From assembly GCA_002393195.1 (NCBI GenBank), contig DGIK01000165.1, positions 1 through 11,488 of the forward strand: a DNA stretch of 11,488 bases, read 5' to 3'. The translations under genes were made by a program, and so were the position numbers. Within the stretch, counting starts at the first letter, position 1, and every line of letters begins with the position of its first letter. Under the pieces are notes generated by a model. It ran no database searches, was not told the origin of the DNA, and was given only the letters and a program-made list of their open reading frames with translations. This DNA comes from Bacteroidales bacterium UBA3824 (GTDB lineage: Bacteria > Bacteroidota > Bacteroidia > Bacteroidales > UBA3824). This document shows positions 1 to 5,917 of the stretch, one piece after another.

Positions 1-1047
1 GATACGGCCGATACGCTCTTTCTTGCCCTTGTTGGAGTTTTCGAGAGTCATACCGGGTTTGATGACGCCCTGGAATACGCGGGTGAATACCTGCTGACCT
101 ACGAAGGGGTCGTTGATGAGTTTGAATGCCAAAGCCGCAACGGGTGCGTTTTCGGTCGGTTTTACGATGATAGTCTTGCTCTCGTCGTCGGGATCCTTGC
201 CGTGAACATCGGGAAGGTCGAGCGGGGAGGGGAGGTAGTCAACTACGGCGTCAAGCACGAAGTGGATACCTTTGTTCTTATAGGACGAACCGCAGAATAC
301 GGGGGTGAACAGCAAGTTGATGGTAGCCTTGCGGACTGCCTTCTTGATTTCCTCTACCGTGATGGTCTCAGGATCGCTGAAATACTTCTCCATGAGCGAC
401 TCGTCAACCTCTGCTACCTTCTCCAAGAGAATGTCGCGGCACTGCTTGTACTCGTCTTCGTACTCGGCGGGACGGGGAATTTCCTCGTACTCCTTGTCAA
501 CAAACTTGTAGCACTTGCCGGTTACGACGTCGATTACGGCGTAGAACTCGTCTTCCGAGCCACAGGGAACTTCCATCTTGACGGGCTTAGCGTCGAGGAT
601 GTCGTTCATCTGCTTTACAACGGAATCGAAGTCTGCACCCGAGCGGTCCATCTTGTTGACGTAAGCAACGCGGGGTACGCGGTACTTCTCAGCCTGATTC
701 CATACGGTTTCGCTCTGAGGCTCAACACCGCCCACTGCACAGAATACGGAAACCAAACCATCGACAACGCGCATAGAACGCTCCACCTCCATCGTGAAAT
801 CCACGTGGCCGGGGGTGTCGATAAGGTTGAGGTCGTATCCTTTCCAATGTGCGGAGATAGCGGCACTCTGAATGGTGATGCCGCGCTCTTGTTCCTGTTT
901 CATAAAGTCCATCGTGGCTGCGCCATCGTGTACTTCACCAATCTTGCGGTTTACTCCGGTGTAGAAAAGAATACGCTCCGAGGTGGTAGTCTTACCGGCA
1001 TCGATGTGCGCGGCTATACCGAAGTTCCTAAGTTTCTCTAATTGCAT
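1..1047 (-). CDS. fusA: Elongation factor G, N-terminal 349 residues (runs off left edge)
   Basis: EF-G is the cytosolic GTPase that drives tRNA-mRNA translocation on the ribosome and, with RRF, ribosome recycling. Translation from the ATG at 1047 gives MQLEKLRNFGIAAHIDAGKT. All GTPase motifs are intact: G1 AHIDAGKT (residues 13-20), G2 RGITI (55-59), G3 DTPGH (77-81), G4 NKMD (131-134) and G5 CGSS (252-255). The start of domain II follows (DPFVGQQVFTRVF, then KGKKERIGRI at the edge). Roughly half of a usual ~700-residue protein is present. The G-prime segment, between FYAVIDVV and YEEIPRP, looks shorter than in E. coli EF-G and lacks the usual INW motif. The gene opens divergently from a tRNA gene with its own promoter and is not directly preceded by rpsG, as it would be in a str operon, so it may be an EF-G paralogue. 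Intact G motifs argue against the Bacteroides EF-G2 described as lacking GTPase activity. Confidence 0.95.
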   Translation of the reverse strand, partial: MQLEKLRNFGIAAHIDAGKTTTSERILFYTGVNRKIGEVHDGAATMDFMKQEQERGITIQSAAISAHWKGYDLNLIDTPGHVDFTMEVERSMRVVDGLVSVFCAVGGVEPQSETVWNQAEKYRVPRVAYVNKMDRSGADFDSVVKQMNDILDAKPVKMEVPCGSEDEFYAVIDVVTGKCYKFVDKEYEEIPRPAEYEDEYKQCRDILLEKVAEVDESLMEKYFSDPETITVEEIKKAVRKATINLLFTPVFCGSSYKNKGIHFVLDAVVDYLPSPLDLPDVHGKDPDDESKTIIVKPTENAPVAALAFKLINDPFVGQQVFTRVFQGVIKPGMTLENSNKGKKERIGRI

Positions 1048-1095
1048 TTGTTAAGTGTTGATAATTATTATAATATTGCTTTGATAATTTGGGCG

Positions 1096-1128
1096 CAAAG
1101 ATAAGCAAAAATTTTCATTCACCGCACA
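1096..1128 (-). promoter_or_regulatory. Probable Bacteroidota-type promoter of fusA
   Basis: On the minus strand TATCTTTG (1103-1096) matches the TAnnTTTG -7 element exactly. TGTG (1128-1125), 21 bp upstream, matches three of four bases of the -33 TTTG element. The implied transcription start is near 1089, giving a leader of about 40 nt before the ATG at 1047. The leader is A+T-rich and has no Shine-Dalgarno, as is usual in this phylum. Confidence 0.55.
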
Positions 1129-1258
1129 TTTTTTGGCGATTTTTTTTGAAGTTAACACACCTTTAATATATATGTACAATCAATGCAAATATAATGCGCT
1201 GATTGATAGTGTGTTGCATTAAAATCAAAAAAAATAAACAAAATTTATGACACAAAAA

Positions 1259-1290
1259 TTTGCACATCTTGCAAAAAAACAGTATTTTTG
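1259..1290 (+). promoter_or_regulatory. Bacteroidota-type promoter of tRNA-Leu
   Basis: TTTG at 1259-1262 and TATTTTTG at 1283-1290 are exact matches to the -33 and -7 elements, with a 20-bp spacer. The expected start is near 1297, about 9 nt before the mature tRNA 5' end. It may also drive tig by readthrough, since no good promoter is visible between the tRNA and tig. Confidence 0.75.
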
Positions 1291-1305
1291 CGGCGTACTT
1301 CCAAT

Positions 1306-1387
1306 GCGGATGTGGCGTAATTGGTAGCCGCGTAAGACTTAGGATCTTATGCTTTCGAGCGTGGGGGTTCGAGTCCCTTCATCCGTA
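1306..1387 (+). tRNA. tRNA-Leu, anticodon UAG
   Basis: The 82-nt sequence folds into a class II tRNA. The acceptor stem GCGGATG pairs with CATCCGT (first pair G-U) with discriminator A1387. The D-stem is GCG/CGC around a loop containing GGTAGC. The anticodon stem TAAGA/TCTTA encloses the loop CTTAGGA, with anticodon TAG at 1340-1342 and a purine at position 37. A long variable arm around GCTTTCGAGC is the hallmark of Leu/Ser/Tyr tRNAs, and the T-arm has loop TTCGAGT with stem GGGGG/CCCTT. UAG reads CUA and other CUN leucine codons. CCA is not encoded, so it would be added after transcription. Confidence 0.95.
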
Positions 1388-1392
1388 CAAGT

Positions 1393-1436
1393 ATAAGGCC
1401 GCTTACACTTTGAGGTTGTAGTGGTCTTATTTTTTT
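1393..1436 (+). terminator. Intrinsic terminator after tRNA-Leu, upstream of tig
   Basis: ATAAGGCCGCT (1393-1403) pairs with AGTGGTCTTAT (1420-1430) as an 11-bp stem including two G-U pairs. ACA/TGT inside the loop can extend it. A run of seven T (1430-1436) follows immediately. It lies 6 nt after the tRNA and 24 nt before the tig ATG, so it ends the tRNA transcript or attenuates readthrough into tig. Confidence 0.75.
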
Positions 1437-1459
1437 AATATACAGTATTAATATTTCAA

Positions 1460-2815
1460 ATGGAAATCACTCAGAACAACATTGATGCGCTTAACGCCAC
1501 AATAAAGATTACTCTCGCCAAGGCCGACTACGAGGCTCAGGTGAATGATTCGTTGAAGAAGATTAGAAGAAACGCCAACGTCCGTGGATTCCGTCCCGGA
1601 CAGGCTCCTATGGGTATGATTAGGAGGCAGTACCTCCACCCCGTGATGGCGGAGGAGGTCAACAAGGTGCTCTCAAAGGCACTCTTCGACTACCTCAAAG
1701 ACAACAAAGTCGATTATCTCGGCGAGCCGTTGCCCTCCACAAGGGAGAAGACCGAAGTGGATTTCGAGAAGGATGACGACTTCACATTCTATTTTGACCT
1801 CGCCCTCGCGCCCAAGTTTGATGTGGCTCTCGACAACAGCCTCTCACTCACCCAGTACGTCATCAAACCTTCCGACGAGGACATCAACCGTGCTATGGAC
1901 AGCTACCGCAACGCTGCCGGCAAGCACGAGCCGAGGGAGGCATCCGACGAAGAGTCGTTGCTCAAAGGCGAAGTATATCAGGTGAAGGAAGACGGCACTC
2001 GCAACGACGAAGGCCTCTCCAACAAGACCTCAATGCTCGTAAGCCGCATCGAAAACGCCGACCAGAAGGCTAAGTTTGTGGGCAAGAAGGCTGGCGACGA
2101 AATCCAGTTTGACCTCAAAGAAGTCTTCAAGGAGGCTGAGGCCAAGGCTATGCTCGGCAACAAGATGCTCGACTTCAATACCGTGAATCCCAATTTCGCA
2201 TTCAAAATCGACGAAATCTCCAACTTCGTCAAGGGCGAACTCACACAGGAAGTTTACGACAAGTTCTTCGGCGAGGACAAGGTTCACAACGAGGACGAAC
2301 TCCGCGCAGAAATCTACCGTCAGTTTGAAGAATCCTACGCTCACGAGAGCGATTACAAGGTGTTCATCGACGCAAAAGACGCGCTCACCAAAGCCGCCAA
2401 CTTCGATGTGCCGTTGGAGTTTATGAAGCGTTGGATGCTCAACCTCGAACAATACAAGGATTGGGACGAGGCCAAACTCAACGAAAACTTCCCCAACCTC
2501 GAAGGCGACATCAAGTGGAACCTCATCGAAAACAAACTCGTAAAAGACAACAACATCGAAGTTTCTGCCGACGAGGAACTCGACCAGGCCAAGAAGTTGG
2601 TGATGGCAGAATTTGCACGCTACGGTGTACACCCATCGCAGATACCTGCCGACGCTCTCGACAATATCTCCAAGGAACGCCTTGCCAAGAATCAGGATCG
2701 CAACATGATTCGCAACCAGGTAACCAACGAAAAGCTCACCGCCCTCATCAAGGAAAAGGCAACCCTCACACAACAGGAAATTTCCTACGAGGACTTCGGC
2801 AAACTCTTTGAGTAG
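1460..2815 (+). CDS. tig: Trigger factor, ribosome-associated chaperone
   Basis: Trigger factor binds near the ribosomal exit tunnel and shields nascent chains in the cytosol. The 451-residue product has the three-part layout of the family. The N-terminal ribosome-binding domain (about 1-118) carries the signature GFRPGQAP at residues 43-50, the same position as in E. coli, followed by MGMIRRQY and EEVNKVL, which are typical of Bacteroidota homologues. The middle region (about 165-255; GEVYQVKEDG, KKAGDEIQFDL) sits where the FKBP-type prolyl isomerase domain belongs, but aromatic active-site residues are not recognisable, so isomerase activity is doubtful. The C-terminal part (about 265-451) is helical and charged, consistent with the chaperone cradle. 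The start is supported by homology; no Shine-Dalgarno is visible. It is followed after 135 bp by clpP1, a common tig-clpP order. Confidence 0.95.
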   Translation: MEITQNNIDALNATIKITLAKADYEAQVNDSLKKIRRNANVRGFRPGQAPMGMIRRQYLHPVMAEEVNKVLSKALFDYLKDNKVDYLGEPLPSTREKTEVDFEKDDDFTFYFDLALAPKFDVALDNSLSLTQYVIKPSDEDINRAMDSYRNAAGKHEPREASDEESLLKGEVYQVKEDGTRNDEGLSNKTSMLVSRIENADQKAKFVGKKAGDEIQFDLKEVFKEAEAKAMLGNKMLDFNTVNPNFAFKIDEISNFVKGELTQEVYDKFFGEDKVHNEDELRAEIYRQFEESYAHESDYKVFIDAKDALTKAANFDVPLEFMKRWMLNLEQYKDWDEAKLNENFPNLEGDIKWNLIENKLVKDNNIEVSADEELDQAKKLVMAEFARYGVHPSQIPADALDNISKERLAKNQDRNMIRNQVTNEKLTALIKEKATLTQQEISYEDFGKLFE

Positions 2816-2826
2816 TGCCGTAGAAT

Positions 2827-2843
2827 GTAGGCGGTTCGCCTGC
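2827..2843 (+). other. Small stem-loop just after tig
   Basis: GTAGGCG (2827-2833) pairs with CGCCTGC (2837-2843) around a GTT loop, a 7-bp stem with one G-U pair, 11 nt after the tig stop. No T-run follows, so it is not a classical terminator. It could stabilise the 3' end of tig mRNA or act as a processing site; that role is inference. Confidence 0.35.
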
Positions 2844-2873
2844 CAAATCATTGATACTAAAAAAAACAAGGGG

Positions 2874-2933
2874 GTATTCCGTCGGCAGGGGTGTATGCCT
2901 TCACCGTTGGGATACTCTTTTGTTGTTTTTTTA
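2874..2933 (+). promoter_or_regulatory. Nested hairpin with T-rich tail ahead of clpP1, possible attenuator
   Basis: GTATTCC (2874-2880) pairs with GGGATAC (2909-2915; one G-U), and inside it GGCA (2884-2887) pairs with TGCC (2896-2899). A T-rich stretch (2917-2933) follows, then the clpP1 start at 2951. The shape is terminator-like, but the outer loop is large and partly unpaired, so it is a weak call. No TAnnTTTG promoter element was found between tig and clpP1, which favours co-transcription with partial attenuation. Confidence 0.25.
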
Positions 2934-2950
2934 TAATAAAAACTAATACT

Positions 2951-3634
2951 ATGCACGTCATCACAGACCACAACGAATTCAGGAAATACGCTGTCCATCA
3001 CCGTGGAATCAACAGCAATACATTCGACCAGTATGCGGGCGAGATTACCAACATGACACGTTCCGTCATCGAGGAGCGCGATATGCCGTTCCGCGAGGTT
3101 GACGTATTCTCGCGTCTCATCGCCGACCGCATCATCTTCGTGGGTACAGAACTCAGCCACGAGGTAGCCAACATCATTCAGGCGCAACTCCTCTTCCTCG
3201 AATCTTCCGACCCGTCCAAGGACATCCAGATATACATCAATACACCCGGCGGCAGCGTATATGGCGGCCTTGGTGTCTATGACACTATGCAGTACATCTC
3301 CTGCAAAATCTCCACCATCTGCACCGGCATCGCGGCGTCGCTTGGAGCGGTGATTCTTGCTGCGGGTGCCACGGGCAAGCGTTACGCGCTCAAGCATTCC
3401 CGCATAATGCTCCACCAGCCTTCGGGATACACCGGCGGTCAGGCTTCCGACATCGACATCGCCGTAAAGGAAGTGCTCCGTACCAAACAAGATCTCTACG
3501 AAATCCTTTCGTACCACACCGGCCAGACCGTCCAGCAAATCGAAAAGGACGCTCAGCGCGATTTTTGGATGAGTAGCGAAGAAGCCAAGGAATACGGTCT
3601 CATCGACCAAGTGATATTCCGCGAGAAGAAGTAA
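2951..3634 (+). CDS. clpP: ClpP1, ATP-dependent Clp protease proteolytic subunit
   Basis: ClpP forms tetradecameric serine-protease barrels fed by AAA+ unfoldases such as ClpX. The 227-residue product has the full triad: Ser130 in GIAASLG, His155 in MLHQPSG and Asp204 in QRDFWMS, with spacings of 25 and 49 residues, the same as in E. coli ClpP. INTPGGSVYGG (96-106) is the substrate-binding loop, and Arg203 beside the catalytic Asp is conserved. The first ~50 residues (NEFRKYAVHHRGI, then REVDVFSRLIADRI) match the long N-terminus seen in Bacteroidota ClpP, which fixes the start at 2951. The open frame continues upstream to 2891, but that part is not family sequence. It is probably in an operon with tig (135 bp before) and clpP2 (30 bp after). 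Confidence 0.93.
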   Translation: MHVITDHNEFRKYAVHHRGINSNTFDQYAGEITNMTRSVIEERDMPFREVDVFSRLIADRIIFVGTELSHEVANIIQAQLLFLESSDPSKDIQIYINTPGGSVYGGLGVYDTMQYISCKISTICTGIAASLGAVILAAGATGKRYALKHSRIMLHQPSGYTGGQASDIDIAVKEVLRTKQDLYEILSYHTGQTVQQIEKDAQRDFWMSSEEAKEYGLIDQVIFREKK

Positions 3635-3664
3635 TTGTGTATTAACGATTAATCTATTATCGAA

Positions 3665-4270
3665 ATGAAAAAATTCAACGAAGACGACGAACCCGAATTC
3701 GCCTCCTTCTTTAGCAAGATAGCCAACGGCAAGTTTTCCGAGAAGTTTCTCGAAAAACGCAGCATTTTCCTTTGGGGCGAGGTGAGCGACGAATCCGCCG
3801 AATACATCATCAACCGCCTTCTCTACCTCGAAATGGAAAAGCCGGGCGAGCCTATCACGATGTACATCAGTAGTCCGGGCGGCTCGGTGACGTCGGGTAT
3901 GGCAATCCTCGACACGATGAAGCTCATCTCGAGCCCCGTCCGCACGGTCTGCATCGGACTGTGCGCATCGATGGCATCGCTCTTGCTCTCTGCTGGCGAG
4001 AAGGGCAGCCGTGAAATCTTTGAGCACGGCGAGGTGATGATACACCAGCCCCTCATCGGCGGCTATTTCCAGGACAAGGCGTCCAACCTCGAGATCCACG
4101 CCAAAAACATCCTCAAGACCAAGCGCATCACCGCCGAAATCCTCGCCGCAAACTGTGGCAAGGACGTAGAGACCGTGATGGCGGACATTGAAAACGACCA
4201 TTGGCTCGATGCAAAACAATCTCTCGAATACGGCATCGTGGACAAGATTAGCCAGAAACTTTCGTTCTAA
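3665..4270 (+). CDS. ClpP2, second divergent Clp protease proteolytic subunit
   Basis: This 201-residue ClpP-family protein is clearly diverged from its neighbour. Catalytic residues are present: Ser102 in GLCASMAS, His127 in MIHQPLIGG and Asp178 in ENDHWLD. The binding loop ISSPGGSVTSG (68-78) is canonical. Two single-residue insertions lie between His and Asp (PLIGGYFQDKAS). The Arg that normally precedes the catalytic Asp, part of the oligomerisation sensor, is Asn177. It lacks the long Bacteroidota N-terminus of ClpP1 and begins with an acidic MKKFNEDDEPEF. The gene starts 30 bp after clpP1 and is followed by a strong terminator, so the pair is probably co-expressed. By analogy with ClpP1P2 pairs in other phyla, a mixed-ring protease is plausible but inferred. 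No clpX is adjacent. Confidence 0.88.
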   Translation: MKKFNEDDEPEFASFFSKIANGKFSEKFLEKRSIFLWGEVSDESAEYIINRLLYLEMEKPGEPITMYISSPGGSVTSGMAILDTMKLISSPVRTVCIGLCASMASLLLSAGEKGSREIFEHGEVMIHQPLIGGYFQDKASNLEIHAKNILKTKRITAEILAANCGKDVETVMADIENDHWLDAKQSLEYGIVDKISQKLSF

Positions 4271-4278
4271 GAATATTT

Positions 4279-4315
4279 TGACGGCTGCAATGTCCTGCAT
4301 TGCGGCTGTCATTTT
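4279..4315 (+). terminator. Intrinsic terminator closing the tig-clpP1-clpP2 cluster
   Basis: TGACGGCTGCAATG (4279-4292) pairs with CATTGCGGCTGTCA (4298-4311) as an uninterrupted 14-bp stem with two G-U pairs and a TCCTG loop, then TTTT (4312-4315). It begins 8 nt after the clpP2 stop and separates the housekeeping cluster from the lipoprotein gene. Confidence 0.85.
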
Positions 4316-4362
4316 ATATAATGTGTGATGCTTTTTCGCTTTTTTGCATTTTTCCTGAAAAT

Positions 4363-5799
4363 ATGACAGCCAAATATTTTCTGTTGTTGACATTGTTGTC
4401 CGTATTGTTATTTTCGTGCGGCAAGGATGGTAGTGATGGCGAGACGATTGACAACCAGCCGTCAGTGTCTGAAAATCAATCTGATACCGGCAATCAAAAC
4501 CAGTCGGATGCCGACAACCCAAACCACTCTGACCCAGACCAGCCGTCAGAGCCAGCCGAGACAACAATTGATTTGTCAAAATATCCGGTGTTCAATCAAA
4601 AATCTTTTATTTTTGACGGAATACCAGACAAGTACAATACAGGCAGCGAAGAGTCAACGTCTTATTTTAGGCTTGACGAAACCGGATATGCCGGCGAATT
4701 GTATGTGCTTGCAAAGTGGAACGACAATAATGTCAAGTATTACGAAATACATTCATATACAAGTAATTACACGGATTTGCCAGATGAAATTACAATCAGA
4801 GATTATGACTTTTCGGACGGAAGGATGAGTGTGGTCTGCCCCGACAGATACCTTTCCAAAAAGAAGGTTAATTTCGTAAACTGCAAGCTCAAAGAATTTT
4901 ATAATGGCAATCCTTACGAGGAAAACCAAATGTATTTCAGTTTTGACCATTGTACGTTCACAGGGAAGGTCGGCGAAGTAAATATCACGCTAAATCGTTG
5001 TAAAATAGGCGGATATGTTGGCGACGGAATGAACCCGACCAAAAATTTTTATTGTTACAATACTTTTGTGCATGACCTGCTGCCTACCGCCAACGTGGAG
5101 TGTCTGCATATAGACGGCGCACAGATGTACGGGCGCAAGGATTGCAACGGCGGCGAAATCAGGTTGGACAATGTGAGATTTGAATTTCCGTCTATTCATT
5201 ACGATGGTTACGTGGATTATTGCAACGGTTGCATTATGTTTCAGCTTGAATTGGGCAATGTCTGCAACTGTTCTTTTGAAAACATAATCTGCAATGGTGG
5301 CGGTAAATACGCACCAATTTATATGACCAAGGGTATGCCGTCGGGAGTGTTTTTGCAGGAAAATATTTCTGTAAAAAACATCAAGGTGTCGGACAATTTC
5401 GGCAGCATTTTCCCCGTCAACAATTACGACGACCAGCTAAAAGTGGAAAATGTGGATTATTTTTCAAACTTGTATGTCAGTTCGGTTTTCGTTGACAACA
5501 ACCAAAAACTGCACATTGTTTGCTCCAACGATTCTCGTTTAGACAAAACGTTGACAATCAAGACCGACAAAGGGGAATACAGTTTTGAAATCCCGCATTG
5601 TCCGAGCAATTGGGCTTTGGCTGGTGAGACAGGCAACAAGCGCAATCCTGACGAATCTCTCATAGATTCCAAAGGAAGGCCATACACCGAATACCGTTAC
5701 AAAGATATGCCTTTTGACATCGACTGCACAATAGATTTGTCGTCAAAATCAATTGTTTGCTACGATGGCGACACGGAAATATTGAATCTTCAATTATAA
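4363..5799 (+). CDS. Cysteine-rich lipoprotein, probable beta-helix fold, function unknown
   Basis: No named family is recognised. The 478-residue product begins with a lipoprotein signal peptide (MTAKYFLLLTLLSVLLFSC; lipobox LFSC, Cys19), so the ATG at 4363 is preferred over upstream in-frame starts. Residues 20-68 are an acidic Asn/Gln/Ser/Pro linker with imperfect NQSD/NHSD units. The acidic residues just after Cys19 suggest surface export, as for many Bacteroidota lipoproteins. The rest is rich in short beta-type segments: NCKL (Cys174), HCTF (Cys197), RCKI (Cys213), YCYN (Cys231) and ECLHIDGAQMYG (Cys247) recur every 16-23 residues, suggesting right-handed beta-helix coils. The HIDGAQ motif (D251) recalls pectate-lyase-like proteins, but no catalytic function can be assigned. 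Sixteen cysteines besides Cys19 are striking. Codon use is more A+T-rich than in neighbours, suggesting an accessory insertion. No clear promoter was found. Confidence 0.82.
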   Translation: MTAKYFLLLTLLSVLLFSCGKDGSDGETIDNQPSVSENQSDTGNQNQSDADNPNHSDPDQPSEPAETTIDLSKYPVFNQKSFIFDGIPDKYNTGSEESTSYFRLDETGYAGELYVLAKWNDNNVKYYEIHSYTSNYTDLPDEITIRDYDFSDGRMSVVCPDRYLSKKKVNFVNCKLKEFYNGNPYEENQMYFSFDHCTFTGKVGEVNITLNRCKIGGYVGDGMNPTKNFYCYNTFVHDLLPTANVECLHIDGAQMYGRKDCNGGEIRLDNVRFEFPSIHYDGYVDYCNGCIMFQLELGNVCNCSFENIICNGGGKYAPIYMTKGMPSGVFLQENISVKNIKVSDNFGSIFPVNNYDDQLKVENVDYFSNLYVSSVFVDNNQKLHIVCSNDSRLDKTLTIKTDKGEYSFEIPHCPSNWALAGETGNKRNPDESLIDSKGRPYTEYRYKDMPFDIDCTIDLSSKSIVCYDGDTEILNLQL

Positions 5800-5810
5800 T
5801 TGGTAAAAGA

Positions 5811-5842
5811 TTTCGTGTTTTCGTAAAAAATCCTTACCTTTG
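5811..5842 (+). promoter_or_regulatory. Probable promoter of the helicase-DUF4290-murA operon
   Basis: TACCTTTG at 5835-5842 is an exact TAnnTTTG -7 element. TTTC at 5811-5814 is a three-of-four match to the -33 element, with a 20-bp spacer. The predicted start near 5849 leaves a leader of about 70 nt before the ATG at 5918. Confidence 0.65.
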
Positions 5843-5917
5843 TTAACTATTTCGAGACAATTAATGTGCTTTAATATACATATCAAATCGAGCCATAAAT
5901 TATTAGAATAATTTACA

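Noticed and set aside
202..1041. A 279-codon plus-strand frame opposite EF-G.
   Set aside because: The minus strand encodes an unmistakable EF-G with all five G motifs; the plus frame is its shadow.
1186..1193. A second TATATTTG -7-like element on the minus strand upstream of fusA.
   Set aside because: No TTTG-like -33 element lies at 19-21 bp, and such matches are frequent in A+T-rich spacers.
2891..2950. An upstream GTG start for clpP1 that would add a hydrophobic 20-residue leader resembling a signal peptide.
   Set aside because: ClpP is cytosolic, and the segment overlaps a hairpin and T-rich tract. The family N-terminus begins at the ATG at 2951.
4300..4362. In-frame upstream starts that would extend the lipoprotein N-terminus.
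   Set aside because: They begin inside the clpP2 terminator stem and would bury the lipoprotein signal peptide; the ATG at 4363 gives a standard lipobox at Cys19.
2030..4579. An 849-codon open frame on the minus strand across tig, clpP1 and clpP2.
   Set aside because: It is antisense to three genes with clear family motifs and its translation has no recognisable domain. It arises from the codon bias of the real genes.
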